64,000 nt of DNA from Pseudomonadota bacterium (lineage in GTDB: Bacteria > Pseudomonadota > Gammaproteobacteria > Burkholderiales > Gallionellaceae), in the NCBI GenBank assembly GCA_021821945.1, contig JAJZTF010000011.1, positions 1 to 64,000 on the forward strand. Direction: 5' to 3'. This document shows positions 52,511-60,857 of the stretch, piece by piece. Every line of letters starts with the position of its first letter. Positions within the stretch are counted from its first letter, which is position 1. The position numbers and the translations under genes were made by a program. The notes below the pieces were generated by a model, which saw nothing but the letters and a program-made list of their open reading frames with translations, searched no databases and was not told where the DNA came from.

Positions 52511-53890
52511 ATGAAAGATATCCGCGAAGACATTGCCTGGGCCAAGATCAACCAGGACGTGATGAAGAGTCTGGAAAACCCGAGGCCGCTGTATTGGGTG
52601 ATCCTGTTTTTTGCCGTGCTGACTTTCGGCATAGGCATAGGCTGCGAGGTCTACCAGTACCAGATGGGCATGGGGGTGGCGAATCTCGACAATCCTCATG
52701 TATGGGGGCTTTACATCGCCACCTTCATCTTCTGGATCGGCATGAGCCATTCAGGCACGCTGCTGTCCGCCATCCTGCATCTGATGCATGCCGACTGGCG
52801 AAAGCCGATATACCGTTTCGCCGAGGCGATGACGACTTTCTCGCTGATGACGGCGGGCCTATTCGTGATGGTCCATCTGGGGCGTCTCTGGCAGTTCTAT
52901 TACGCGGTTCCCTATCCCAACGAGCGCTGGGTCTGGCCCAACTTCCAGTCGCCCCTCCTCTGGGATGCGATGGCGATCTTCACCTATCTGAGCTCCTCCG
53001 TACTCTTCCTGTTCGTCGGCATGATCCCGGATCTTGCGATCGCGCGCGACAACATGCACTCCGGATGGCGCAAGAAGCTCTATACGCTTCTGGCGCTGGG
53101 CTGGGAGGGTACCGACAGGCAGTGGCGCAATTTCCGCGTGACCTATCTGACCATCGCCTGTTTCCTGATTCCCCTTGCCGTATCGGTGCACTCCATCGTG
53201 GCATCCGACTTCGGCATGTCGCAGCAGCCGGGCTGGCATGTGACCTCGTTCCCGCCCTACTTCGTCGCGGGCGCGCTTTATTCGGGATGCGCTGCGATCA
53301 TCACGCTCTTCATCATCCTGCGCTACGTGTTCAAGTTCGAGGACTACATGACGCTGCCGATACTGAAAAAGATCGTGAGGCTGACTTTCGCGATCGCGAT
53401 GGTGTGGACCTATCTCAACTGCGTCGAATTCGCATCCGTATGGTATAGCCACGATGCCGTCTCCAAGGATCTGCTGATACAGAAGATGACGGGGCCATAC
53501 GCGCCATTCTGGTGGGCGATGATCTTCTGCGGCTCCATCGTGCCGCTGGTCTTCGCGATCAAGCGCTTCCAGACCAACATCCCCGTGCTCTTCGCGACCT
53601 CGCTTTTGCTGAACCTCGGCATGTGGCTGGAGCGCTGGATGATCGTGTCGCCCACGTTCTCCCATGGCTACTATCCATGGACCTGGGATCACGATCAGTG
53701 GCCCTCGATGATACAGTGGGGCATCGTGTTCGGCAGCTTCGGCTGGTTCACGCTGCTATTCATGGTGTTCTGCAAGATGTTCCCCTCGGTTTCCATGTAC
53801 GAGGTCAAGGAGATGGTTTACCACCGCACGCTGCATCTGAAAAATAACGGAACTGCCGTTGAACAAACCGTTGAGCAAGGAGTTCACTAA
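52511..53890 (+). CDS. actC: Alternative complex III, NrfD-like membrane subunit ActC
   Basis: This 459-residue integral protein of the NrfD/PsrC family has about ten TM helices. It begins with a cytoplasmic tail ending NPRPLYWVILFFAVLTFGIGIG and includes FWIGMSHSGTLLSAILHLM and MVHLGRLWQFYYAVPYPNERW. NrfD-like subunits hold quinone sites. ActC is the main quinone-reactive membrane subunit of ACIII. It follows actB2 by 25 bases with AAGGAACG upstream. Confidence 0.94.
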   Translation: MKDIREDIAWAKINQDVMKSLENPRPLYWVILFFAVLTFGIGIGCEVYQYQMGMGVANLDNPHVWGLYIATFIFWIGMSHSGTLLSAILHLMHADWRKPIYRFAEAMTTFSLMTAGLFVMVHLGRLWQFYYAVPYPNERWVWPNFQSPLLWDAMAIFTYLSSSVLFLFVGMIPDLAIARDNMHSGWRKKLYTLLALGWEGTDRQWRNFRVTYLTIACFLIPLAVSVHSIVASDFGMSQQPGWHVTSFPPYFVAGALYSGCAAIITLFIILRYVFKFEDYMTLPILKKIVRLTFAIAMVWTYLNCVEFASVWYSHDAVSKDLLIQKMTGPYAPFWWAMIFCGSIVPLVFAIKRFQTNIPVLFATSLLLNLGMWLERWMIVSPTFSHGYYPWTWDHDQWPSMIQWGIVFGSFGWFTLLFMVFCKMFPSVSMYEVKEMVYHRTLHLKNNGTAVEQTVEQGVH

Positions 53891-53892
53891 TC

Positions 53893-54423
53893 ATGAGCAA
53901 ACGTCACTTACTCGCCTTGTATGGCGACTTTGATCAGGCGGAGGCGGTCGTCAAGGAGCTTCGCAACACCAAGATTTCGGGCTTCGATGTCAACGATGAC
54001 ATGATCGTCAAGTCGCCTATCGAGCATCCGGAAGTCGAGAAGTTTCTCGGTGAAAAGCCCGTCTACGTGCAGTGGTTCACGCTGATAGGCGCGGTGCTCG
54101 GAGGATCCCTGGGGTTTCTCGGCATCTCGAGCGCGCAGGCCAATTTCTTCATGCAGATGAAGGGGGGAAAGCCCATCGTGCCTCTGCCGCCCAATTTCGT
54201 GCTGACCTACGAGCTTTTCATCCTGGGCGGCGTGTACATCACGGTGCTTGGCTTTCTGATCTGCTCGGCATTGCCGGCCAAGCGTTCCCCGCTATACAAC
54301 GCCAAGGTCTCGGTCGACAACATCGGCATACTGGTCAAGGCGGAAGAGGCGGCAGTCGGCGCATTGAAGGCGATCTTTGCCAAGCACAAGGCGTTGGAAA
54401 TTCAGGAAGAGGCTGGGAAATGA
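53893..54423 (+). CDS. actD: Alternative complex III, subunit ActD (DUF3341)
   Basis: This 176-residue protein has the DUF3341 pattern: YGDFDQAEAVVKELRN at the N-terminus, YVQWFTLIGAVLGGSLGF as first TM, a second TM GGVYITVLGFLICSAL, and SVDNIGILVKAEE near the C-terminus. It is a two-helix membrane subunit of ACIII of unknown mechanism. It starts two bases after the actC stop and overlaps actE. Confidence 0.93.
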   Translation: MSKRHLLALYGDFDQAEAVVKELRNTKISGFDVNDDMIVKSPIEHPEVEKFLGEKPVYVQWFTLIGAVLGGSLGFLGISSAQANFFMQMKGGKPIVPLPPNFVLTYELFILGGVYITVLGFLICSALPAKRSPLYNAKVSVDNIGILVKAEEAAVGALKAIFAKHKALEIQEEAGK

Positions 54424-54977
54424 TGAAAAGAACATCCTTGTTGGTCACTCTGTTGTTGATGCCGGCTCTCGCGCAGGCCTGGCCCTGGTCCAGGGACATG
54501 GCAAACCAGATCAGCATCAAGCCCCAGGAAAGTCCGGATCCTGCACATCCTGGCATGTACCCCTTTCCCTCGCGTTCCGTGCCGGTGCCCGGCACCACCG
54601 TGCTGGTGGAGGATCTTGAGGCGGCGAAGAAGATGGTCAATCCGGTGGTTCCCGATGCGCAGTCGGTGCAGAAGGGCAAGCATCTGTTCGAGATCTACTG
54701 CACGCCATGCCACGGATTCAAGGGATACGGCGACGGGCTGGTCGGGAAGAAGCTGATCATGCAGCCTTTCAACCTTTCCTATACCAACACCATGCACAGC
54801 TGGAAGTCGCCCGACTATCCGGACGGATATATTTTCGGCTACATGACGCTGGGAGGGGCAGTGATGCCAAGCTATGCGAACGATCTTTCTCCGACCGAAC
54901 GCTGGAACGTGGTGAACTACGTGCGCAAGGTCTTGCAGAAGGCGCCTCCCGGTTATGTGGCGCCGCAGTCGAATTGA
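54420..54977 (+). CDS. actE: Alternative complex III, monohaem cytochrome subunit ActE
   Basis: This 185-residue protein has a signal peptide (LLVTLLLMPALAQA-WPWS) and one haem site CTPCH followed by GFKGYGDGLVGKK. The distal Met is probably in GAVMPSYAN. The GMYPFPSRSVPVPGT segment is typical of ActE. It takes or gives electrons next to ActA. ATG ATG overlaps the actD stop, so either codon (54420 or 54423) may start it. Confidence 0.92.
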   Translation: MMKRTSLLVTLLLMPALAQAWPWSRDMANQISIKPQESPDPAHPGMYPFPSRSVPVPGTTVLVEDLEAAKKMVNPVVPDAQSVQKGKHLFEIYCTPCHGFKGYGDGLVGKKLIMQPFNLSYTNTMHSWKSPDYPDGYIFGYMTLGGAVMPSYANDLSPTERWNVVNYVRKVLQKAPPGYVAPQSN

Positions 54978-54989
54978 GGAGGATAGGAA

Positions 54990-56003
54990 ATGTTGACATA
55001 TACCAATTGGTCGGTTCTCACGGTAAGCTTCGTCGTCGTGTTGTCCCTGGCATTGAGCGGCGTGGCATTCTGCTCGGTGCTGCATCTGGTGGGCGCAAAA
55101 TGGCGCTATAACGTGCGCAATCTTGCGGTGTCGCTCTATGCGCTGTTTCCCCTTGCGGCCGTATTGCTCGTGATCCTGCTGGCCGGCGGAGAGCACACCT
55201 TCCCGTGGTGGAACCGGCCGGTCAACTCGGACTTCCACATGCCCGGCTGGTATCAGCCCTACTGGCTGATGTCGCGCGAAGTGGTGGGCATGATATTCAT
55301 GATGGCGCTCTATTGGGTGTTCATCCAGCGCCAGGCGGAAAGCGACAAGGGCCCCAAGGAATATGCGAGCTTCCACCGGGTCGCAACCTGGATTCCATTC
55401 TTCTTCGTGCTCTACAGCACGATGATCGCGTGGGATTTCGAGATGACGCTGGTGCCGGAATGGCACAGCGCGATCTACGGGATGCAGCAGTTCGTCAGCA
55501 ATTTCGGCATGTTCCTGGCATTTCTCGTGATCTGGATATATGTCCTGAACACGAAGAACAAGCTGGTTTCGCCCGTACCCGAAAAGATTTATAATTACAT
55601 CGCGCAGATGCTGCTGGCTTTCACCCTGCTGTATATATATACTTATTACGCACAATTCCTGACCATCTGGTATGGCAATCTGCCCGACGAGACGGATCGT
55701 GTGTTTGGCATGATGTATGGCGACTATGCCTTCGTCTGGTGGGCCGTGCTGGCACTGAAATTTGTCATACCATTCGTGGCGCTTTGTTTTCCGGTGACGC
55801 GGCACAGCATTGCCGGAATCACCGCTGTTGCCACGTCCATCATCATAGGCACGATCTGCGAGCGCTTCATCTGGATCGCCGGCGTAAATGGCACCGGCAG
55901 TTATCCGGTGCTCGCTGCGGCCTTGGTATGGGGAATTGTTGCGCTGGTGGGATTTTTCCTTGTGCGGGCTTTCATGCAGAGCAGAAATTTGATTAAGGGG
56001 TAA
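54990..56003 (+). CDS. actF: Alternative complex III, second NrfD-like membrane subunit ActF
   Basis: This 337-residue protein has about nine to ten TM helices and starts YTNWSVLTVSFVVVLSLALSG. It has WWNRPVNSDFHMPGWYQPYWL and RQAESDKGPKEYASFHRV, and ends VGFFLVRAFMQSRNLIKG. It is the shorter NrfD-like partner of ActC in ACIII. GAGGAGG lies ahead of the ATG. It ends seven bases before sspA, so sspAB may be read from the same transcript. I saw no ActG gene. Confidence 0.92.
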   Translation: MLTYTNWSVLTVSFVVVLSLALSGVAFCSVLHLVGAKWRYNVRNLAVSLYALFPLAAVLLVILLAGGEHTFPWWNRPVNSDFHMPGWYQPYWLMSREVVGMIFMMALYWVFIQRQAESDKGPKEYASFHRVATWIPFFFVLYSTMIAWDFEMTLVPEWHSAIYGMQQFVSNFGMFLAFLVIWIYVLNTKNKLVSPVPEKIYNYIAQMLLAFTLLYIYTYYAQFLTIWYGNLPDETDRVFGMMYGDYAFVWWAVLALKFVIPFVALCFPVTRHSIAGITAVATSIIIGTICERFIWIAGVNGTGSYPVLAAALVWGIVALVGFFLVRAFMQSRNLIKG

Positions 56004-56010
56004 GAGCGTA

Positions 56011-56607
56011 ATGATGAGATTGTATTCGGGGACGGTTTGCCCCTACAGCCATCGGTGTCGTATCGTTTTGTACGAAAAGGGCATGGATTTCGAGATTATC
56101 GATGTGGACCAGATGGACAAGTCCGAAGATGTCGCGGCGATCAATCCGTACAACAAAGTCCCTGTTCTGGTAGAGCGCGACCTGATTCTGACCGAGGCAA
56201 ACATCATCAACGAATACATAGACGAGCGTTTCCCTCATCCCCAGCTGATGCCCGCCGATCCTGTGATGCGCGGGCGCGCCAGGCTTTTCCTGCACCGCTT
56301 CGAGCAGGAGCTCTACAGCAACGTGAATCTCATCCAGCAGGGCGGCAAGACGCCCGAGAAGGCCCGGGCCATCATCAAGGACAACCTTCTGCAGCTCTCG
56401 CAGATACTGTCGAAGCAGAAGTACCTTCTGGGGAACGAGTTTTCCATGCTGGACGTGGCGGTCGCCCCCCTGCTGTGGCGGCTCGACCATTATGGCATAC
56501 AGATGGGCAAGGATGCCGCTCCCCTGATGAAGTATGCGGAGAGGCTGTTTGCGCGGCAGGGCTTCATCGATTCCCTGACACCTGCGGAAAGAGCGATGCG
56601 CAAGTGA
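56011..56607 (+). CDS. sspA: Stringent starvation protein A
   Basis: This 198-residue GST-fold protein begins RLYSGTVCPYSHRCRIVLYEKGMDFEIIDVD, with NPYNKVPVLVERDLIL and NIINEYIDERFPHPQLMP. SspA binds RNA polymerase during starvation rather than acting as a transferase. It is overlapped by sspB. In betaproteobacteria this pair commonly follows petABC; here it follows actF by seven bases. Confidence 0.95.
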   Translation: MMRLYSGTVCPYSHRCRIVLYEKGMDFEIIDVDQMDKSEDVAAINPYNKVPVLVERDLILTEANIINEYIDERFPHPQLMPADPVMRGRARLFLHRFEQELYSNVNLIQQGGKTPEKARAIIKDNLLQLSQILSKQKYLLGNEFSMLDVAVAPLLWRLDHYGIQMGKDAAPLMKYAERLFARQGFIDSLTPAERAMRK

Positions 56608-56981
56608 ACGACCTGTCCACCAGACCCTATCTGATACGCGCGATATACGAATGGTGCATAGACGGAGGGCATACGCCCTACCTTGCGGTGCGGGTCAACG
56701 AGCAGACGGAAGTGCCCGCGTCGTACGTCAAGGATGGGGAGATCGTGCTGAACGTCAGCCCGACAGCGGTCCGCGGACTGGAGATGGGCAATGAGTGGAT
56801 ATCCTTCAGCGGCCGGTTTGGCGGCGTTTCCTTCGACATCCTGGTGCCGGTGGGTGCCGTGATCGGGATTTTCTCGAAAGAGACGGGGCAGGGTCTTGTG
56901 TTTCAGCCTGCCGATTCCGCACCTGAGCCTACACCACCGGAAACAAAGCCGGCCAAGCCGCAGTTGAAGCTGATCAAATGA
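56604..56981 (+). CDS. sspB: ClpXP protease specificity-enhancing factor SspB
   Basis: This 125-residue protein starts at GTG inside the sspA end (four-base overlap). It has STRPYLIRAIYEWCIDGGHTPYL, IVLNVSPTAVRGLEMGNEWISFSGRFGG and a flexible Pro-rich tail ending KPQLKLIK, the ClpX-docking tail. It delivers ssrA-tagged proteins to ClpXP. A terminator follows at once. Confidence 0.95.
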   Translation: MNDLSTRPYLIRAIYEWCIDGGHTPYLAVRVNEQTEVPASYVKDGEIVLNVSPTAVRGLEMGNEWISFSGRFGGVSFDILVPVGAVIGIFSKETGQGLVFQPADSAPEPTPPETKPAKPQLKLIK

Positions 56982-56983
56982 AG

Positions 56984-57008
56984 AAAGCTGCTATATGCGG
57001 CTTTTTTT
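56984..57008 (+). terminator. Terminator after sspB (possibly bidirectional, with rpoH)
   Basis: AAAGCTGC / GCGGCTTT (one G/T wobble) around a TATAT loop, then TTTT. It ends two bases before the rpoH stop on the opposite strand, so both transcripts may end here. Confidence 0.85.
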
Positions 57009-57010
57009 AA

Positions 57011-57859
57011 TCAGGCTGCCGAGAGGGCGGCGTGCATCTTGCTCATCGCCTTCTGTTCTATCTGGCGTATGCGCTCGGCCGACACGTTGAATTCGGCGGC
57101 AAGTTCATGCAGCGTCGCGCTGCTGTCCTCGTTCAGCCAGCGCGCCTCCACGATGCGCCTGCTGCGTTCGTCCAGGCTGGACAAGGCCTTGGACAGCCCT
57201 GCGCTGCGCAGGTGGTCGTTTTCCGAAGTCTCGAGCACATTCGACGGCTCATGCTCTGGGCTGTCGGCAAGATACTGTATCGGCGCGTAATCCTCGTCAT
57301 CGCCGGATCCCGAAGGCTCGAGCCCCATCTCATGCCCTGCAAATCTCGCCTCCATTTCGGCGACATCCTGCTCGCTCACGTTGAGCTGTGCGGCGATTTC
57401 CTTGATCTGCTGCGGCTTCAGCGATTCCAGGTCGCGCTTCAGGCTGCGCAGGTTGAAGAAAAGCTTGCGCTGCGCCTTGGTGGTGGCAATCTTGACCAGA
57501 CGCCAGTTGCGCACGACGAATTCGTTGATTTCCGCGCGTATCCAGTGAACCGCAAAGGAAACAAGGCGCACGCCGAAGTCGGGGTCGTAATGCTTGACCG
57601 CCTTCATCAGGCCGATATTGCCTTCCTGGATCAAATCCGCCTGGGGAAGGCCGTAGCCGGCATAGCCTCTCGCAACGCTGACGACCACGCGCAAATGGGA
57701 AAGGACCAGCTGGCGCGCGGCGTCGAGATCGTTCTCGTCGCGGAAGCGCACGGCGAGGGCGTGTTCCTCTTCCGGCGACAGCACGGCATAGCGTTTGACC
57801 TGGCTGATGTAGCTGTCAAGACTGCCTAAGGCAGAAGGCATGGGAAGGCTGTAATCCAT
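57011..57859 (-). CDS. rpoH: RNA polymerase heat-shock sigma factor (sigma-32)
   Basis: This 282-residue group 3 sigma factor has region 2 (LIQEGNIGLMKAVKHYDPDFGVRLVSFAVHWIRAEINEF), the RpoH box TKAQRKLFFNLRSLK and region 4 (LDERSRRIVEARWL; LAAEFNVSAERIRQIEQKAMSKM). It directs heat-shock gene transcription. The length and the RpoH box separate it from RpoD and RpoS. It is transcribed towards sspB. Confidence 0.96.
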   Translation of the reverse strand: MDYSLPMPSALGSLDSYISQVKRYAVLSPEEEHALAVRFRDENDLDAARQLVLSHLRVVVSVARGYAGYGLPQADLIQEGNIGLMKAVKHYDPDFGVRLVSFAVHWIRAEINEFVVRNWRLVKIATTKAQRKLFFNLRSLKRDLESLKPQQIKEIAAQLNVSEQDVAEMEARFAGHEMGLEPSGSGDDEDYAPIQYLADSPEHEPSNVLETSENDHLRSAGLSKALSSLDERSRRIVEARWLNEDSSATLHELAAEFNVSAERIRQIEQKAMSKMHAALSAA

Positions 57860-57931
57860 GATCGTAATCTCCTAGAGAATTCTATACGCTAAGAGCCCTG
57901 AAACCGAATTAGGTTCATTCTGAAATGCCGT

Positions 57932-57956
57932 ACCCTTGCAAGCGCCGCTTGCAAGG
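57932..57956. repeat. Long perfect hairpin between rpoH and the 62-aa gene
   Basis: CCCTTGCAAG (57932-57941) and CTTGCAAGGG (57947-57956) are perfect reverse complements; one more C/G pair closes a 3-base loop, giving an 11-base stem. It lies 20 bases after the stop of the small minus-strand gene at 57977. There is no T-run, so it may be an extragenic palindromic element or a stability hairpin. Confidence 0.65.
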
Positions 57957-57976
57957 GCGGGCGGATTCCGGCTTGA

Positions 57977-58165
57977 TTAAGCGTGATCCTTGGGCAGCGA
58001 GCATTCCGAGTTCATCACCTTGCCGGCGGCCATGCCGCCAACCCAGATGCTGAGGATGACGCAGATGATGCCCAGTTCCTTGCTCAGGAAAAATCCGCCG
58101 ACTATCCAAAGTGCAACGGCAAACAAAATGGGCAATACGAGCGACTTGCAACCTGGTTTTTCCAT
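57977..58165 (-). CDS. Small two-helix membrane protein, unknown function (62 aa)
   Basis: This 62-residue protein has a basic N-terminus (MEKPGCKS), two hydrophobic helices (LVLPILFAVALWIVGGFFL and LGIICVILSIWVGGMAAG) and a polar tail VMNSECSLPKDHA. AAGGAAAAG precedes the ATG. I do not recognise the family. It sits between rpoH and ftsX on the same strand, with about 65 bases to ftsX and a hairpin after its stop. Confidence 0.65.
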   Translation of the reverse strand: MEKPGCKSLVLPILFAVALWIVGGFFLSKELGIICVILSIWVGGMAAGKVMNSECSLPKDHA

Positions 58166-58231
58166 GATCTTTTCCTTGTGTCTATTTACGCGCGTATTAT
58201 GCCACTGTTGTGAGCCGCCGTGTCAAGGCTT

Positions 58232-59140
58232 TCAGCGCGGCTCTATTTCGGACAGGTGACGCGCGACAGAAAGCCATGCCCCCATCAGTCCCAGATAAAG
58301 CGAGAACAGCATGAGCGTCAGGCTGTCTCCCAGGCTCAAGGGATGAAGGATGAAATCGCTGCCATAGAGGTGGGACAGGGTCGCGATCGGTTTTTTCAGC
58401 AGATGCATCCCCAGCGCGATGATGATCCATGCGGTGATGCCGCCCAGTATGCCCTGCACCGCGCCAAAATAAAGGAAGGGCCGGCGCACGAAGGAATTGG
58501 TGGCGCCTATCAGTTTGGCGACCTGAATCTCGTCCTTCTGGGTCATGATCTGGAGGCGTATCGTGTTGAAGGTGATTGCGATCAGGGCCAGGCTCAGGAG
58601 GACTGCGAGTATCAGGACCAGGATGCGAGCAAATTCGAGTATCGCCTCGAGCTTGTATACCCATGCGGTGTCGAGCTGGGCAATATCGACATGGGGTAGT
58701 TTCTGCAGCTCGCTGCGCAGGGCGTCGAGCTCCCGGGCGTGAGTTGTTCTGGGCGAGACCACGAAAGCGTCGGGCAGAGGGTTGTTCTCGAGGCCAGCGA
58801 TGACATCGGAAAGGCCATTGCTCTGGACGAGATTTTTCAGCGCATCCGCCCGTGGAATGAATGTGATCCTGCCGATGGCGGGGTTTTGTGCAAGCTGCCT
58901 CCTTAAAGATGCGATGTCTTCGCTGCCCGCATCCATGGTCAGGAAAAGGCTGATCTCCGAACTCGAGGATGCCTGTGAGAGCACGCCCTGCGCGTTTTGC
59001 AGCAGCGCATACAGGCCTGCCGGAAGGCTCAGCGCGATGCCGATCACGACGATGTTGAGGATGCCTGAAAGCGGTGCTGAAAACATCCGGCGCAGGGTGC
59101 TTTTGATGACGCGGAGATGCTGGGAAAATGCGCTCATCAT
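58232..59140 (-). CDS. ftsX: Cell division protein FtsX
   Basis: This 302-residue permease-like membrane protein has four TM helices: one near residue 25 (GILNIVVIGIALSLPAGLYAL), a periplasmic domain of about 110 residues, and three C-terminal helices (for example ILVLILAVLLSLALIAITFN). With FtsE it controls peptidoglycan hydrolases at the septum. I start it at ATG 59140, which overlaps the ftsE stop (ATGA); the frame is open further upstream only inside ftsE. Confidence 0.93.
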   Translation of the reverse strand: MMSAFSQHLRVIKSTLRRMFSAPLSGILNIVVIGIALSLPAGLYALLQNAQGVLSQASSSSEISLFLTMDAGSEDIASLRRQLAQNPAIGRITFIPRADALKNLVQSNGLSDVIAGLENNPLPDAFVVSPRTTHARELDALRSELQKLPHVDIAQLDTAWVYKLEAILEFARILVLILAVLLSLALIAITFNTIRLQIMTQKDEIQVAKLIGATNSFVRRPFLYFGAVQGILGGITAWIIIALGMHLLKKPIATLSHLYGSDFILHPLSLGDSLTLMLFSLYLGLMGAWLSVARHLSEIEPR

Positions 59141-59808
59141 GGCATCCCCTCTTTGCCGGGCGCCGTCTGGATTTCGCCTTGCCTGAGATTGATCGTGCGC
59201 GCGTTCTTGAGCACGCCCGCATCGTGAGTGGAGATCAGCAGGGTCGCTCCCACCTGATGGAACGAGTCGAATATCTTCATGATCTCCTGCGCGTATTCGG
59301 CATCCAGGTTGCCTGTGGGTTCGTCTGCGAGCAGGATGGAAGGGCGGTTTACGATGGCGCGGGCGATGCAGAGGCGCTGCTGTTCGCCGCCTGAAAGGGC
59401 GATGGGGTTCGCCTTCTCTCGGCCGAGAAGACCTACCTTGTCCAGCGCCGCGCGCACGCGCTTTCCCGTCTCCCTGTGGTCGAAGCCGCATATCTCCAGC
59501 GGAAGCTGCACGTTGTCGAACACGCTGCGGTCAAACAGCAGCTTGTGGTCCTGGAAGATCATGCCGATGTTCCTGCGAAGATAGGGCAGGGCTGCGCTTT
59601 TGAGCGCGCTGACGTTCTGGTTGTTGACGAGGACCGAGCCCGAATTGGGCCTCTCTATCGCGGCGATCAGCTTCAGCAGCGTGCTCTTCCCGGCGCCCGA
59701 ATGCCCCGTCAGGAAAGCCATCTCTCCCTTTGCAAGTTCGAAGGTCACGTTCTTCAGGGCTTCGAAGCCGCCCGGATAGCGCTTGTTCACCTGGTTGAAC
59801 GAGATCAT
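59137..59808 (-). CDS. ftsE: Cell division ATP-binding protein FtsE
   Basis: This 223-residue ABC ATPase has Walker A GHSGAGKST, Q-loop, signature LSGGEQQRLCIAR and Walker B SILLADEPTGNLD, and begins MISFNQVNKRYPGGFEALKNV. It powers FtsX. It overlaps ftsX and ftsY by four bases each, so ftsY-ftsE-ftsX form one coupled operon. Confidence 0.96.
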   Translation of the reverse strand: MISFNQVNKRYPGGFEALKNVTFELAKGEMAFLTGHSGAGKSTLLKLIAAIERPNSGSVLVNNQNVSALKSAALPYLRRNIGMIFQDHKLLFDRSVFDNVQLPLEICGFDHRETGKRVRAALDKVGLLGREKANPIALSGGEQQRLCIARAIVNRPSILLADEPTGNLDAEYAQEIMKIFDSFHQVGATLLISTHDAGVLKNARTINLRQGEIQTAPGKEGMP

Positions 59809-60758
59809 GCAGGCTCTCCGAGCAGTGCGCCAACGAACTCCTCGGCGACGAAGGGCCGCAGGTCATCAAGCCCTTCGCCCACGCCGATGAAGCGCACGGG
59901 TATGGGATGATTGCGCGCAATCGCCGCGATCACGCCGCCCTTGGCCGTTCCATCGAGCTTTGTGAGTATCAGGCCGGTCACGCCAAGCGCGGTGTCGAAC
60001 GCCTTCACTTGGCTCAGCGCGTTCTGCCCGGTGTTGGCATCCAGCACCAGCAGCACTTCATGAGGGGCGTCGGGCAGGGCTTTTCCTATGACGCGCTTTA
60101 CCTTCTTGATCTCTTCCATCAGGTGAGCCTGGGTGGTCAGTCTCCCGGCGGTGTCGGCAAGCACGACGTCTATGCCCCTGGCTTCCGCCGCATGGACTGC
60201 ATCGAAAATCACGGCGGCCGAATCACCGCTTTGCTGTGCGATCACCGTGACATCGTTGCGCTCCCCCCAGGTCATGAGCTGTTCGCGGGCGGCCGCGCGA
60301 AAGGTGTCCCCGGCTGCGAGCAGAACGGAAAGCCCCTGGGATTGCAGATATTTCGCAAGCTTTCCGATGGAGGTGGTCTTTCCTGCGCCATTGACGCCGA
60401 CCATCATGATCACGAAGGGTTTGTGGTCATTTGGCTTGAGCGGTACGGCAAGCGGTTTCAGCAGCTTCACCAGACAATGGGCAAGCGCCTCCCTGAGTTC
60501 GCCGGCCTCTGACAGTTTCTGTTCCCTGACCTGGCGCTTCAAATCGGCAAGCAGGGAATGGGTTGCCTCCATGCCGACGTCCGCGGTGATCAGTATCGTT
60601 TCAAGCTCCTCGTAGAGCTCTTCGTCTATCCTTCCTCCTCTGCCAAAAAGCTCGGAGAGCTGGCTGCCGGTCCGCGCGAGGCCGGACCTGAGTCGCGCCA
60701 TCCAGCCTTCGGCGGGTTTTTCGCCGGTCTTTTCACTCTTCTTCAAAAAACTAAACAT
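59805..60758 (-). CDS. ftsY: Signal recognition particle receptor FtsY
   Basis: This 317-residue SRP GTPase has an N domain (about 20-105) and a G domain with GVNGAGKTTSIGKLAKYL, DTAGRLTTQAHLMEE, LTKLDGTAKGG and the closing RFIGVGEGLDDLRPF. The acidic A domain is very short (MFSFLKKSEKTGEKPAEG), so membrane attachment may rely on a basic start helix. It targets nascent membrane proteins to Sec. It is first in the ftsYEX operon. Confidence 0.96.
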   Translation of the reverse strand: MFSFLKKSEKTGEKPAEGWMARLRSGLARTGSQLSELFGRGGRIDEELYEELETILITADVGMEATHSLLADLKRQVREQKLSEAGELREALAHCLVKLLKPLAVPLKPNDHKPFVIMMVGVNGAGKTTSIGKLAKYLQSQGLSVLLAAGDTFRAAAREQLMTWGERNDVTVIAQQSGDSAAVIFDAVHAAEARGIDVVLADTAGRLTTQAHLMEEIKKVKRVIGKALPDAPHEVLLVLDANTGQNALSQVKAFDTALGVTGLILTKLDGTAKGGVIAAIARNHPIPVRFIGVGEGLDDLRPFVAEEFVGALLGEPA

Positions 60759-60857
60759 CTTGGATGCATTCCGGTAGTTGGGGCATAATAGGCGAGGTCA
60801 CATCATGTGGCCATTTTCGCTATTTTAAGCCGATTGGGCGCGCCGAGGTTAGGGATT

